A stretch of DNA of 64,000 nt, from NCBI GenBank assembly GCA_018971625.1, contig JAGXAJ010000001.1:62001-126000 (forward strand), in the 5' to 3' direction. The notes beneath the pieces were generated by a model, which worked only from the letters and a program-made list of their open reading frames with translations, ran no database searches and was not told the origin of the DNA. This document shows, one piece after another, positions 36,247-45,649 of the stretch. The translations under genes and the position numbers were made by a program. The DNA is from Pseudomonadota bacterium (lineage in GTDB: Bacteria > Pseudomonadota > Alphaproteobacteria > Rhizobiales > Xanthobacteraceae). Positions within the stretch are counted from its first letter, which is position 1; each line of letters opens with the position of its first letter.

Positions 36247-37971
36247 TCAGGTTTTTGACGGTTGGCTTTTTGCTCCGCCGTTGCATGCGTGAATGGCTTC
36301 TTCCACGCTTTGGAATTGGCGCTTGCTCTCGAGCAATGAATCGATGCCGAATTTCTCGATCGCTTCCTGAGCGCGCGCCGATTCCAGTCGCGCAATCGCA
36401 AAACCGATACCCAGTGAGTGGCAGGCTTTGATCGTGTCGCTCAGGATTTGAGCTGCGGTGAAGTCGATCTCAACGATACCGGTTGCCTCCAGCACAATCA
36501 GATGAAGCTGCTGCGCCCGGGACTGCACCAACGCCATCACGTCGCGCCGGAAATGATAGGCGTTGAGGAACGACAAGGGCGCCTGAAAGCCTGCGACGAC
36601 GACATGGGGTTCAGTTTCGCCGCGGATGTGCGAGTTGGACGGCCACCAGATCGAGGTGCCGGGCACCCGTTCGAACACCGTGACGCGGGCACGGGTGGTG
36701 CTCCAGATGCCGTGCAGCAGCGATAGCGTGATCCCGATCGCAACGCCCTGTTCGATCGGGAGGACAATAATCGCGACGGCGGTCGCAATGACCAACGCCA
36801 ATTCGCCGATCGACTGCCGATAGATTGCAACGATCTGATTGAGGCGGATAATCCGCATCGCGACGAACAGCAGGATGCCGCTGAGCGCGGCCTGCGGCAC
36901 GTGCCGCAGCAGCGAGCCTCCGAAAGTAAGCAATCCCAGGATGATAGCGGCGGCAACGAGAACTGCGAGCTGCGATCGGCCGCCGGTCTCCGAGACGATC
37001 GCGGTGCGCGGCGGGCTGGCATTGACCGGAAATCCTCCAATCAGTCCTGACAGGATGCTGCCAGCCCCGACACCGACAAAATCCCGGTCGACATCCGGCG
37101 GCTGGTTCTTGTCCGACACGAATGACCGGGTCGTGGCCGCGGTCTGCACCATGACGATGATGGCGATGATCAGCGCCAATGGCACCAGTTGCAGCCACTG
37201 GGCTGCTGGGATGTCGGGGATATCAAGTGCCGGCAACGCTACCGGGATATTGCCGAGCACCGCAACGCCCCGGTTTTCGAGCCCCAGGATTACGACCGCC
37301 GCGGCGGCCCCGATCAATCCGACCAGAGCGCCGGGAACGCGGACGTCGACGCGCTCACAGATCGTGACCAAGGCAAGCACGCCAAGACCGATGCAAAGCG
37401 TAAAGGGGTTGGTGTGCGATAATTGTCCCGCCAAGGTCGCAAGGCGCTGCAGCATCGCTCCGCCCGGCGTCGGCAGCCCAAGGATCGCAGGCAATTGCGA
37501 GATCAGAATATGCATGGATATGCCGACGAGAAATCCGACGGTCACCGGAATCGAGAGCAGATCGGCGACCCAGCCGAGCCGGAAGATGCCCCCGACTACC
37601 AGCACGACGCCGACCATCAGCGCCAGGACGCCGGCCAGCGCGGCATAATTGGGCGACCCGGTGGCCGCGAGCAGAGCGAGACTGCCGGCGAAGATCGGCG
37701 TGATGGTCGAGTCGGCGCCGCTTGACAGGACACGATTGCTGCCGAACAGGGCAAACGCCACCGACCCGGCCAAAAATGCAAAGAATCCGATCTGCGGCGA
37801 GAACCCGCCAAGCCGCGATGTCGCGAGTTGTTCGGGAATGGCGATGGCGACAAGGGTAAGCCCCGCGACCAGGTCATGCGTCAGGTATGATGGCTGATAT
37901 CCCTGAAGCGAGCGAAGCAACGGCCAGCCACGGGTCTTCGCGGTGCCTGAAACCGGAGAAACATCAGTCAT
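36247..37971 (-). CDS. SulP-family anion transporter with STAS domain
   Basis: 574 residues. The first 440 form the SulP membrane domain with the signature YQPSYLTHDLVAGLTLVAIAI-type start, then SRLGGFSPQIGFFAF, SSGADSTITPIFAG and FPVNASPPRTAIVSETGG. A STAS domain follows (about 455-560) with LIVLEATGIVEIDFTAAQ. SulP proteins exchange or symport sulfate, bicarbonate, nitrate or dicarboxylates with H+ or Na+; no neighbour indicates which. No carbonic anhydrase gene adjoins it. The start ATG 37971 is followed by a soluble N-terminus as usual. Confidence 0.92.
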   Translation of the reverse strand: MTDVSPVSGTAKTRGWPLLRSLQGYQPSYLTHDLVAGLTLVAIAIPEQLATSRLGGFSPQIGFFAFLAGSVAFALFGSNRVLSSGADSTITPIFAGSLALLAATGSPNYAALAGVLALMVGVVLVVGGIFRLGWVADLLSIPVTVGFLVGISMHILISQLPAILGLPTPGGAMLQRLATLAGQLSHTNPFTLCIGLGVLALVTICERVDVRVPGALVGLIGAAAAVVILGLENRGVAVLGNIPVALPALDIPDIPAAQWLQLVPLALIIAIIVMVQTAATTRSFVSDKNQPPDVDRDFVGVGAGSILSGLIGGFPVNASPPRTAIVSETGGRSQLAVLVAAAIILGLLTFGGSLLRHVPQAALSGILLFVAMRIIRLNQIVAIYRQSIGELALVIATAVAIIVLPIEQGVAIGITLSLLHGIWSTTRARVTVFERVPGTSIWWPSNSHIRGETEPHVVVAGFQAPLSFLNAYHFRRDVMALVQSRAQQLHLIVLEATGIVEIDFTAAQILSDTIKACHSLGIGFAIARLESARAQEAIEKFGIDSLLESKRQFQSVEEAIHACNGGAKSQPSKT

Positions 37972-38284
37972 AAAGGTGCCGCCTCTGCAAAATCATGCAA
38001 CGAGGCGGCGATCTTACCGGGAACCTGACTGGAAGTCTGTGGCAAACGCAGGCCCGTGCGGCTGGCCTCGCGAGGGTCATCGCAAAGGTGTATTGACCCA
38101 CATTCGCGTTCACCGGGCTCAAGTCGATGCGGCGCTTGCCTGCATCTCTGCAGGAGCGAAGTCCGCGGGGCGATACAAGGAAGCACGATTCACTGAATGC
38201 CGGAAGTGCTGTCGATGCCGGAGTGTCGTTGCGGATTTGTTCATTTGGCGCGGCCGATCAACGGCTGCGGATCCTGGACCTCGT
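37972..38284. other. Intergenic region between SulP and TAXI copy 2
   Basis: About 310 bases. Frames here are short and family-less. It lies upstream of the SulP gene (minus strand) and should contain its promoter. I see no clear hairpin or operator. Confidence 0.4.
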
Positions 38285-39661
38285 CTAACCTACCTCATCC
38301 AGTGCTTCGTGCCGGTCCGCTACCGCGCGGTGGAATTGTTCGAGCGCGAGGCCGAATGCCGAGAGATCGCCTTCTTCGATCGCGCCGTCGTCATAGGCTT
38401 CGAGGGTTTCGCGGATGATGGCGTCGACTTCGCGCTGCATGTCGCGCAGCTGATCGGTGGACTTGCCGTCGCGCGCCAGCGCCGAAAGCGCCAGCACGCG
38501 GTCCCGCAGTCCGACGCTTTTGGCTTTTTCATCCCGTCTTAGGTAGCTGCGGAACCAGGCGCCGGCGGATCCAAGGCCGGATAACAGCAACAGCCCGCCC
38601 CAGATAAAGTCGCTATATTTCTCGAGGAAGGTTCGTTCCGTCCCGTCGATATAGGCCGCCGCGCCACGATGCGCGGGCAGGGCGGCGTCCTTGTCGGTAT
38701 CGGGCGTTGCGATATTGGCGGCTCCAGGTAACTCCCGGGCTAAAGCCTGTCGGACGCTGAACAGCTGCCGCGTGAATTCGCCCACTGCAGTCTCCGACAG
38801 CTCCCGTCGTGCCACAATGAGATGATTGACTCCCACGGTCTCGATCTTGTCTTCGGGCCGGGCGGGCGACGAATTGAACGTGCTTCCCGGAATCTCTTCG
38901 GATTGGTAGGCCGGATGTTTCTGCGCGATCGCGTCGCTGACATCGATCGGCAGAAATTTTGGTTCGCCTCGCTCGCGGGCGGTGGCGGCGATGGCTTCCG
39001 AGGTAATCTTGCTGTCCAGCGGGCCCACCGACATGAAGGCGTCGATCGAGGTATCGCGCGCCATCTCGTTGATCTTCTGGATCGAGAACTGAACCACCGT
39101 GACCTTCTCGGGATCGATGCCGGACTCGCTCAGAATGACACGCAGCAGCGTTACATTGGCCTTCGTGGTCCCGATCACGCCGAGGCGATGTCCCGCCAAA
39201 TCCTCGAGAGTCTTGATTTTGGGCACTGGCGCTTTTTTGGATCGCTTGGCGGGAAGGCCCGAGGGCGACCATAGCACGACGACATTCTTGCGCAGGATCG
39301 CCACCGATTGCGCGTCGGCCGGCATATCGAGGTCGGCGCGCGCCACCGCGAGGTCGGCCCTGTCCGCTCCCAGGAGTGCGAGACTCTCGGTCGGCCCGTC
39401 GGTCGGGATCGGTGCGAGCCTGATCGCGGTTCGCTGCCGTGTGAAGGTCGCCGCCAGCGCCTGAATTAGCTTTTGGTCATCGCTGTTCGACGGGCCGACT
39501 GCAATGCGAAGAGTTTCCGGTCGCAGGGCAAAGTAAAGCGCCCCCGCCGCGGCCACGAAGACAGCTATTCCGGCAAACAGGATGAAAAACGAGAACCGCT
39601 TTCGCTTTTTGCGAAGCAGCGGTGCTGTGCTCTGCAGTTGCAGTTCGGGAGAGGCGTCCAT
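38285..39661 (-). CDS. TAXI-family solute-binding protein with membrane anchors (copy 2)
   Basis: 458 residues with the layout of the copy at 28.3-29.7 kb: TM1 (FFILFAGIAVFVAAAGALYFAL), binding domain (LRIAVGPSNSDDQKLIQALA, RADLAVARADLDMP, LEDLAGHRLGVIGTTKAN), TM2 (FIWGGLLLLSGLGSAGAWF) and a cytosolic helical tail (DKVLALSALARDGKST-like). Shared points include an LxxLxGHxxGV segment and an ATPDTDxDAxxAxHxGAAAxxxGTE stretch before TM2. No TRAP permease adjoins it. Together the copies suggest a signalling or scaffold role for the tail. Confidence 0.85.
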   Translation of the reverse strand: MDASPELQLQSTAPLLRKKRKRFSFFILFAGIAVFVAAAGALYFALRPETLRIAVGPSNSDDQKLIQALAATFTRQRTAIRLAPIPTDGPTESLALLGADRADLAVARADLDMPADAQSVAILRKNVVVLWSPSGLPAKRSKKAPVPKIKTLEDLAGHRLGVIGTTKANVTLLRVILSESGIDPEKVTVVQFSIQKINEMARDTSIDAFMSVGPLDSKITSEAIAATARERGEPKFLPIDVSDAIAQKHPAYQSEEIPGSTFNSSPARPEDKIETVGVNHLIVARRELSETAVGEFTRQLFSVRQALARELPGAANIATPDTDKDAALPAHRGAAAYIDGTERTFLEKYSDFIWGGLLLLSGLGSAGAWFRSYLRRDEKAKSVGLRDRVLALSALARDGKSTDQLRDMQREVDAIIRETLEAYDDGAIEEGDLSAFGLALEQFHRAVADRHEALDEVG

Positions 39662-39931
39662 GGGTCCTTCAGCGATGGCCCGTCCTATTGGTAGTAATCG
39701 CCCGTCGCCCCATTGTCACCTGTAACAGGGTTGCAGAGACAGATTTTCATTGAGATGGCGTGCGGCAAGCATCGGACTTTGAACGAACGCCCGAAAGGCG
39801 GGATAGGCCAAATGGCGAAACTATGGCTCGCGCCGCCCCGATCAGCCGGTTCAGCGAGCTGCCATGCCGCGTTCGTAAGAAGACCCGGCTGCAACAATGT
39901 GATAAACTCGTCGAGAATGGAGGAAAACGAA

Positions 39932-40279
39932 ATGGCGGAACCCAAACTGGAAGTGCCGGCGGAGCTGCGCGATTTGGTCGAAAAAGCCGTTGATCAAGCG
40001 GAAAAGGCTTTCGGAATGTTTTTCGATGCCGCAAATAAATCGGTGGCGTCGGTATCAACTCCGGGCACGGAAACTGCAAAACAGGCGCTCACCTTCACCG
40101 AGCATAACATGAAGGCAGCATTCGATCATGCGCGCAAGCTGGTTCATGCCACCGACCTTCAGGAAGCAATGCAAATTCAATCAGAATTTTTGAGGAGCCA
40201 GTTTACCAACGCGGGCGAACATATGCGGCAGATTACCGAGAATGTCATGTCTGCGGCAAAGAATGCCTCGAAGTTTTAG
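39932..40279 (+). CDS. Phasin-family protein
   Basis: 115 residues from ATG 39932 with GGAGGA upstream. All-helical, with EKAVDQAEKAFGMFFDAANK, ALTFTEHNMKAAFDHARKLV and IQSEFLRSQFTNAGEHMRQI, the phasin pattern. Phasins coat polyhydroxybutyrate granules and control their size; some Bradyrhizobium phasins respond to stress. No phaC or phaZ gene lies near. Confidence 0.92.
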   Translation: MAEPKLEVPAELRDLVEKAVDQAEKAFGMFFDAANKSVASVSTPGTETAKQALTFTEHNMKAAFDHARKLVHATDLQEAMQIQSEFLRSQFTNAGEHMRQITENVMSAAKNASKF

Positions 40280-40382
40280 TTTCGATGAATGTTGCTTGCA
40301 ACCCAGTCTCTCGCAACCTTCATTGCATTGCTAATTATTTTCGGTGTGATACAAGCGCGCTTTCAAAAAAAGAGGAGCCGTT

Positions 40383-40562
40383 ATGGCCAAGAAGAAAAAA
40401 TCCACCAGGCGCGCGTGGACCCCGTCCGATGTGCGTGAATTGAAATCGCTGGCGAAGAAAAAAGTCGGCGTTGCCAGAATTTCCAAGGCGTTGAAGCGAA
40501 CCGTTGGTGCGACCGCGGTCAAGGCGCATCAACTCGGCGTATCGCTGGATACGAGAGGATGA
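40383..40562 (+). CDS. Small basic HTH-like protein
   Basis: 59 residues: a Lys-rich start (MAKKKKSTRRAWTPSDVREL), then KSLAKKKVGVARISKALKR and TVGATAVKAHQLGVSL. The pattern, a W at the start of helix 1 and a KALKRT..AT..KAHQLGV helix-turn-helix, resembles small SANT/GcrA-type HTH proteins found in Bradyrhizobium. Net charge is strongly positive, so DNA or RNA binding is likely. GAGGAG lies eight bases before ATG 40383. About 100 bases follow the phasin stop, so co-transcription is possible. Confidence 0.72.
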   Translation: MAKKKKSTRRAWTPSDVRELKSLAKKKVGVARISKALKRTVGATAVKAHQLGVSLDTRG

Positions 40563-40687
40563 ATAATCGGTGATCGCCAGTTTGCTGTCTGCAAAATGTC
40601 CTTGTCCGGATTTTTGCGGCGAACTTTGACACGCCCCCCACGCCTTTGACGGTTCCGGCAAGTGCCCCACACCACGGTCACTCTTCC

Positions 40688-40722
40688 GCAAATCCCCGCC
40701 GGGTTGGCCGGTGGGGATTTGC
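40688..40722. repeat. Long near-perfect hairpin in the chemoreceptor upstream region
   Basis: 15-bp arms GCAAATCCCCGCCGG and CCGGTGGGGATTTGC around GTTGG, with one G-T wobble. No T-run follows, so it is not a classical terminator. The region 40563-41046 otherwise has no gene; a second, smaller inverted repeat GTAGAA / TTCTAC lies at 40870-40887. Either may be an RNA structure or a protein site. Confidence 0.6.
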
Positions 40723-41046
40723 ATGTGAGGATGACACTATTAGTGGCGCGCCGGGCCGGCCTCCATTCGCAGTCAATAAGGCAAACTCTCGCGACCCCGT
40801 TGGTTTTGCGGACAGCAATGCGGGGGGCCTGACGCTGCAGGTTGTATAAATTGTTTCTAAAAGCTTCTAGTAGAACCGTAATTCTACGGCATCGCAAATT
40901 AACCAGCAATAATAACCTTACCAGTATCCCACCCTTCGATCTTGGAATGTGACCGCCGGGATACTTAACCGGACCGCTTGTTGTCGCGTGCGCTTTTGCG
41001 GTGTGACTTCGGCAGGCCACTTGGGCAGTTAACGAAGGACTATGCA

Positions 41047-42753
41047 ATGTCGTTTCTTTCGCGGTTTCGGATATTGACCAAAATTCTGGCTATTATCGTG
41101 GTGATGGGGGGCATGGCCGCGGCGATTACTTTCGTTGGCGCCAATGCACTCAAATCGCTGAATGCGAATGCGGACAATATGGGCGCCGCAGCTCAACGAT
41201 CGTTGATCGCAGCACGTGCCAAACAGAACGTGTTGGCGATAAGCCGGGCCGAGTTTCGCAGCGCACTGGATCCTCGCCCGGAAAACCGAAGTGTGGCGCG
41301 CAAGATTATCGAAGACAATGTCAAGCAGTTCGAAGCAAGGGTCGACGATCTGGAAAAGAGCAAGGATGAGAAGGCGCGGGCGATGATGCCAGCCATCAAG
41401 GCGGCATTCGCAGCGTATCAGAAGGATATGGAGAATACCCTTCGTCTCGTCGACGGCGTCAAAGACATTCAGCTCAGCGATACGACAATACAGTTGCGCG
41501 ACGCCGCCCTGAAGAGCCGCGCGTCTGCCGAAGAATTGCAGAGCAAGATCAAGGCTGTCGCGGAAGATCTGGATAATCGGGTGGAAAGTCTCGCCAAGGA
41601 TTCCACGGCCGAGTACGAATCGGCAAGTCACATGATGATCATCTCTTCGGTCGTCGGCATTGTCCTGGGATTGATGCTGGGATTCCTGATCGGTCAGTAT
41701 GGTGTCGCCAAGCCGCTCTCTGCGATCGTCGACCTGTTGCAATCGCTTGCGGAAGGCCATTTCGACATCAACATCGACGGCACTGATCGCAAGGACGAAA
41801 TCGGGCACGTCGCCAAGACCGCGCTGGTCTTCAAGGAAAACGGCTTAGCCAAGATCAGGATGGAAGCCGAGCAGAAGGAGGCTGAGCAGAGAGCCGTAAT
41901 GCAGCGCAAGCAGGACATGATCAAACTTGCCGATCAGTTCCAAGGCGCCGTAGGCGAGATCATAGAAACCGTCTCCTCGGCTTCGACCGAACTGGAAGCT
42001 TCGGCGAGCACCTTGACGGCGACTGCCGTGCGCGCCCAGGAAATCACCACGACGGTTGCGGCGGCTTCCGAAGAAGCTTCCACCAACGTGCAGGCTGTGG
42101 CGTCCGCAACTGAGGAAATGGCATCGTCGGTCAACGAGATCGGCCGTCAGGTTCAGGAATCGGCCCGGATGGCGGGCGAGGCCGTCGATCAGGCCCGCAA
42201 GACTAACGATCGGGTCAGCGAGCTGTCGAAAGCGGCAGCCCGCATTGGCGATGTGGTCGAACTGATCAACACCATCGCCGGACAGACCAACCTTCTGGCG
42301 CTCAACGCCACCATCGAGGCGGCGCGCGCCGGCGAAGCCGGGCGTGGCTTCGCCGTCGTGGCTTCCGAGGTAAAGGCGCTGGCCGAGCAGACTGCAAAAG
42401 CGACCGGCGAGATCGGCCAGCAGATCACCGGCATCCAGGCGGCCACCCAGGATTCGGTGGGAGCCATCAAGGAGATCAGCAACACCATCGAGCGGCTGTC
42501 GGAGATCTCGTCGACTATCGCAGCCGCGGTGGAGGAGCAGGGCGCCGCGACGCAGGAGATTTCCCGCAACGTGCAACAAGCGGCGCAAGGCACCCAGCAG
42601 GTCTCTTGCAACATTACCGACGTCCAGCGCGGCGCCGGCGAAACGGGATCGGCGTCTTCCCAGGTGCTCTCGGCGGCGCAATCGCTGTCCCGTGACAGCA
42701 ATCGCCTCAAGCATGAGGTTGGCGAGTTCCTCAGTACGGTGCGTGCCGCGTAA
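41047..42753 (+). CDS. Methyl-accepting chemotaxis protein
   Basis: 568 residues from ATG 41047 (AAGGA seven bases upstream). TM1 about 10-30, a periplasmic four-helix-type sensor (about 33-195; SRAEFRSALDPRPENRSVAR), TM2 196-218, HAMP about 219-270 (KPLSAIVDLLQSLAEGHFDI), and the signalling coiled coil with hairpin tip NTIAGQTNLLALNATIEAAR near residues 405-425. It signals through CheA/CheW to the flagellar motor. No other che gene is near; it is an orphan receptor. No C-terminal CheR-binding pentapeptide is seen. Confidence 0.95.
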   Translation: MSFLSRFRILTKILAIIVVMGGMAAAITFVGANALKSLNANADNMGAAAQRSLIAARAKQNVLAISRAEFRSALDPRPENRSVARKIIEDNVKQFEARVDDLEKSKDEKARAMMPAIKAAFAAYQKDMENTLRLVDGVKDIQLSDTTIQLRDAALKSRASAEELQSKIKAVAEDLDNRVESLAKDSTAEYESASHMMIISSVVGIVLGLMLGFLIGQYGVAKPLSAIVDLLQSLAEGHFDINIDGTDRKDEIGHVAKTALVFKENGLAKIRMEAEQKEAEQRAVMQRKQDMIKLADQFQGAVGEIIETVSSASTELEASASTLTATAVRAQEITTTVAAASEEASTNVQAVASATEEMASSVNEIGRQVQESARMAGEAVDQARKTNDRVSELSKAAARIGDVVELINTIAGQTNLLALNATIEAARAGEAGRGFAVVASEVKALAEQTAKATGEIGQQITGIQAATQDSVGAIKEISNTIERLSEISSTIAAAVEEQGAATQEISRNVQQAAQGTQQVSCNITDVQRGAGETGSASSQVLSAAQSLSRDSNRLKHEVGEFLSTVRAA

Positions 42754-42910
42754 CGCGTAACGCGACCAAGCACACTATCTATGCGGCGGACGGCGTAGTT
42801 GAACGCCGCCGCCTTCGCCGGCACAACTCGACGTGCGTCGGTGGCCCCGAATGTCTCATCCTTCAAACCGTTTAATCACGCTCCAGAGGTCGTGGCTACC
42901 CGGCTTCGCT

Positions 42911-43834
42911 TTAAGGCATGACGGGGTAGCCGGCGGGCAGGGCAATGCCTTTTTCGCCGGCGACCTTGCGCAATAAATCGGGCCGATCGGAGATGATTCC
43001 GTCAACGCCGATATCTATCATCCGCGCGATGTCCTCGGGCTTATTGACGGTCCAGACCACGACCTTCAGTCCAAGGCGGTGGGATTCGGAAATCGCGTCA
43101 GGCTCGACATCGCCGAAATAAGGCGACCAGATCGATCCTCCCGCCGTTTTGATCGTGCGCGGTAGCGACCGGCCGTATTCGGCTGGATTGAAGCCGGCCG
43201 TCCACTCCGTGGCTTTATCCAGCGAATTGGTGGCTCCCGATCCCTTCTGCAGGGTCAGATAGACCGTCGGGATGTGCGGCGCCTGCTTCTTCACCAACTG
43301 CAATGTTCGCCAGTCGAACGACTGAACCATCACCCGGTCGCCGAACTTCTGCTCCTGAATCAGATTGAGCAGCAGGTCGACAAAGCGCTGGGGGCCAGGC
43401 GACTCCTCGGGATGATTGGGATCGATCTTGGTCTCGATGTTGAAGCATACCTCCGGGTCGCCTGACTTGCGCACGAGATCGAAGACCTCGATCAGCGTCG
43501 GGATCGGTGTGCCCGGCACCGAGTGCTGATCCGGAAACTGAGCCGCATAGGCGCTGCCTGGCCGGATACGGCCGACGTCGTATTTTTTTACCTCCGCGAG
43601 CGACAGCTGGACAAAGGGAATGCCGGGCGGCGCGACATAGACGCCGTCGGGCCCGCGCGCGAGGTCGGGGTTGAGCTTGCGTTCGTGCGAGACGACGAGC
43701 GCGGCATCGCGGGTGACCCCGATATCCAGCTCGAGTGTATTGACTCCCATCGAGAGGGCGTTGGCAAAGGATTGCAGTGTGTTTTCGGGAAACAGGGCGC
43801 GACCGCCTCTGTGGGCTTCAATATCGAAAGCCAT
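42911..43834 (-). CDS. Glycerophosphodiester phosphodiesterase
   Basis: 307 residues from ATG 43834 (GCGGAGAAG before it). Hydrolyses glycerophosphodiesters to glycerol-3-phosphate and an alcohol. TIM-barrel motifs: AHRGGRALFPENTLQSF (catalytic His and Glu), NTLELDIGVTRDAALVVSHE (metal Glu/Asp and second catalytic His), NIETKID, and WTVNKPEDIARMIDIGVDGI near the end. The longer frame would add 11 hydrophobic residues (MVLSFCISGEA), not a full signal peptide, so I place it in the cytoplasm. It diverges from the MFS gene. Confidence 0.93.
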   Translation of the reverse strand: MAFDIEAHRGGRALFPENTLQSFANALSMGVNTLELDIGVTRDAALVVSHERKLNPDLARGPDGVYVAPPGIPFVQLSLAEVKKYDVGRIRPGSAYAAQFPDQHSVPGTPIPTLIEVFDLVRKSGDPEVCFNIETKIDPNHPEESPGPQRFVDLLLNLIQEQKFGDRVMVQSFDWRTLQLVKKQAPHIPTVYLTLQKGSGATNSLDKATEWTAGFNPAEYGRSLPRTIKTAGGSIWSPYFGDVEPDAISESHRLGLKVVVWTVNKPEDIARMIDIGVDGIISDRPDLLRKVAGEKGIALPAGYPVMP

Positions 43835-44017
43835 AGCTTCTCCGCTGATGCAAAAGGAAAGGACCATAGCGGCGACTGTTGCCGGACGAAAGATCGCCGT
43901 CGGCGTGTTTCCCTTGGCTTGGAATTACGGCATGTTGCTCGTGCGCTCGCGGCATGGAACGTCTCCGGTCTATCAATACGCGAGGCGGCATGGCAACGGT
44001 TTCGACGGACAGGACGA

Positions 44018-45304
44018 ATGGCAGAGCAATCCTCGAAAACCATAGGCCGCGCAACGCTCGCTGTAACGATCGGCAACATGCTCGAGTTCTACGACTTCAT
44101 TACCTACAGCTTTTTTGCTATCCAGATTGGTCACACATTCTTTTCCTCCAATAGTCAGTTCGCCAGCCTGATGCTTTCGCTGGCCACGTTTGGCGCGGGC
44201 TTCGTGACCCGGCCCATCGGCGGGGTGGTGATCGGATCTTATTCGGATCGTGCAGGTCGTCGTCCGGCCATGATCCTGAGCTTTGCAATGATGGGGTCGG
44301 CTATCATCGTGCTGGCGCTGACACCGTCCTATGCCACCATCGGCATAGCTGCACCGATTATCGTCATCATTGCGCGCATGGTGCAGGGTTTTTCGCTTGG
44401 CGGCGAGGTCGGTCCCACCACGGCCTATCTGATGGAGGCGGCCCCACGGAACCGGCGAGGGCTCGCTGTCTCATGGCAGCCCGCGAGCCAGGAGATAGCG
44501 GCGACCGCGGGCGCGCTGGTCGGCGTGGTGCTGTCGAGAACCATGAGCGACGCGGCGCTCGATTCCTACGGCTGGCGGATCGCCTTCCTGATCGGCGCGG
44601 CGTGCCTGCCGTTCGGATTGTGGCTGCGGGCGGGTCTGCCCGAGACGGTTGATCTGTACGCGGCGGGGACGCATGTAAAAGGCGCGCGCAAACGTCTCGG
44701 GGCGGTCCGCACCCACGGAGGTATCATCATTCTCGGCCTATTGGTGCTGGCAAGCGGCACCATCATCACCTATGTCGCCCAGTACATGACGACGTACGCC
44801 GAGAACACGCTGCATGTGGCGACCGAGCTTGCCTTTGCTACCTCCGTCATCAGCAATGGCCTTGGCATCTTCGGCGCGCTGGGCGGCGGCTGGCTCGCGG
44901 ATCGCGCCGGACGATGGCCGGCTATGGTGTGGCCGCAGCTTGCCGCTTTATTGCTGACCTATCCGATCTTCCTTTGGATTGTGGATACGCAGAGCGCCTG
45001 GGCGTTGCTGGGCGGCTTCGGATTCTTGTCGCTGGTCGGCAGCATTCCGTACAGTGCGTTCTATGTCGCCTTGGCGGAAGGTCTGCCACAGAATATTCGC
45101 GGCGGCGCCTTCGCTACCATTTATGCGGTAGCGATCGCTGCTTTCGGGGGCACCGCGCAATTGATCGTCACCTGGCTCATTCACGTTACCGGCAATGCGC
45201 TGGCGCCGGCCTGGTACATGTTATTGGCCACCGCAATTGGGCTGGCCGCGATGGCAATGATGCGTGAAACCGCGCCCGACAGAGTAGCCGACGCGGGCGA
45301 ATAG
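44018..45304 (+). CDS. MFS transporter, metabolite:H+ symporter (MHS) type
   Basis: 428 residues with twelve predicted TMs. The MHS signature is clear: GNMLEFYDFITYSFFA in TM1, FVTRPIGGVVIGSYSDRAGRRPAM between TM2 and TM3, RMVQGFSLGGEVGPTTAYL in TM4. Relatives import citrate, alpha-ketoglutarate, shikimate or proline with protons; the substrate here cannot be read from sequence. It lies about 345 bases before the acyl-ligase operon on the same strand but is probably independent. Confidence 0.9.
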   Translation: MAEQSSKTIGRATLAVTIGNMLEFYDFITYSFFAIQIGHTFFSSNSQFASLMLSLATFGAGFVTRPIGGVVIGSYSDRAGRRPAMILSFAMMGSAIIVLALTPSYATIGIAAPIIVIIARMVQGFSLGGEVGPTTAYLMEAAPRNRRGLAVSWQPASQEIAATAGALVGVVLSRTMSDAALDSYGWRIAFLIGAACLPFGLWLRAGLPETVDLYAAGTHVKGARKRLGAVRTHGGIIILGLLVLASGTIITYVAQYMTTYAENTLHVATELAFATSVISNGLGIFGALGGGWLADRAGRWPAMVWPQLAALLLTYPIFLWIVDTQSAWALLGGFGFLSLVGSIPYSAFYVALAEGLPQNIRGGAFATIYAVAIAAFGGTAQLIVTWLIHVTGNALAPAWYMLLATAIGLAAMAMMRETAPDRVADAGE

Positions 45305-45649
45305 GACGATCAGCCGCTCCGCTAGATTTGCGTGAAATAATCGGGAAGACAGGCAGCCGCAGGGCGCTGGGTGCTCCACGCCGCAGCAAGGTGCCTGAAT
45401 TCTTGGCTAGTTGTTTTGTGGTTCCACACGCAAGTAGGCGCCGAATGAGCCATCCCAGAAGATCTTCACGACATCGTGTGGGTGAGCGCAACGAGGTGCG
45501 TGGCAATTTTGGCATTAGGGTCTGATCGGGATTTGAACGGCCGCCGCAAGGTTAACAGCGACGGCAAGCTGCTTTTAACTTTGCTGATTAACCCCCGGTC
45601 GAACAAGCAGGGTTATACGTCAGTCGATCGATCTACGGGCAATTAGGCG
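45305..45649. other. Intergenic region before the acyl-ligase operon
   Basis: About 345 bases with no supported gene. The AT-richer right part (45560-45640) should hold the promoter of the ligase operon; no clear consensus boxes. Confidence 0.4.
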
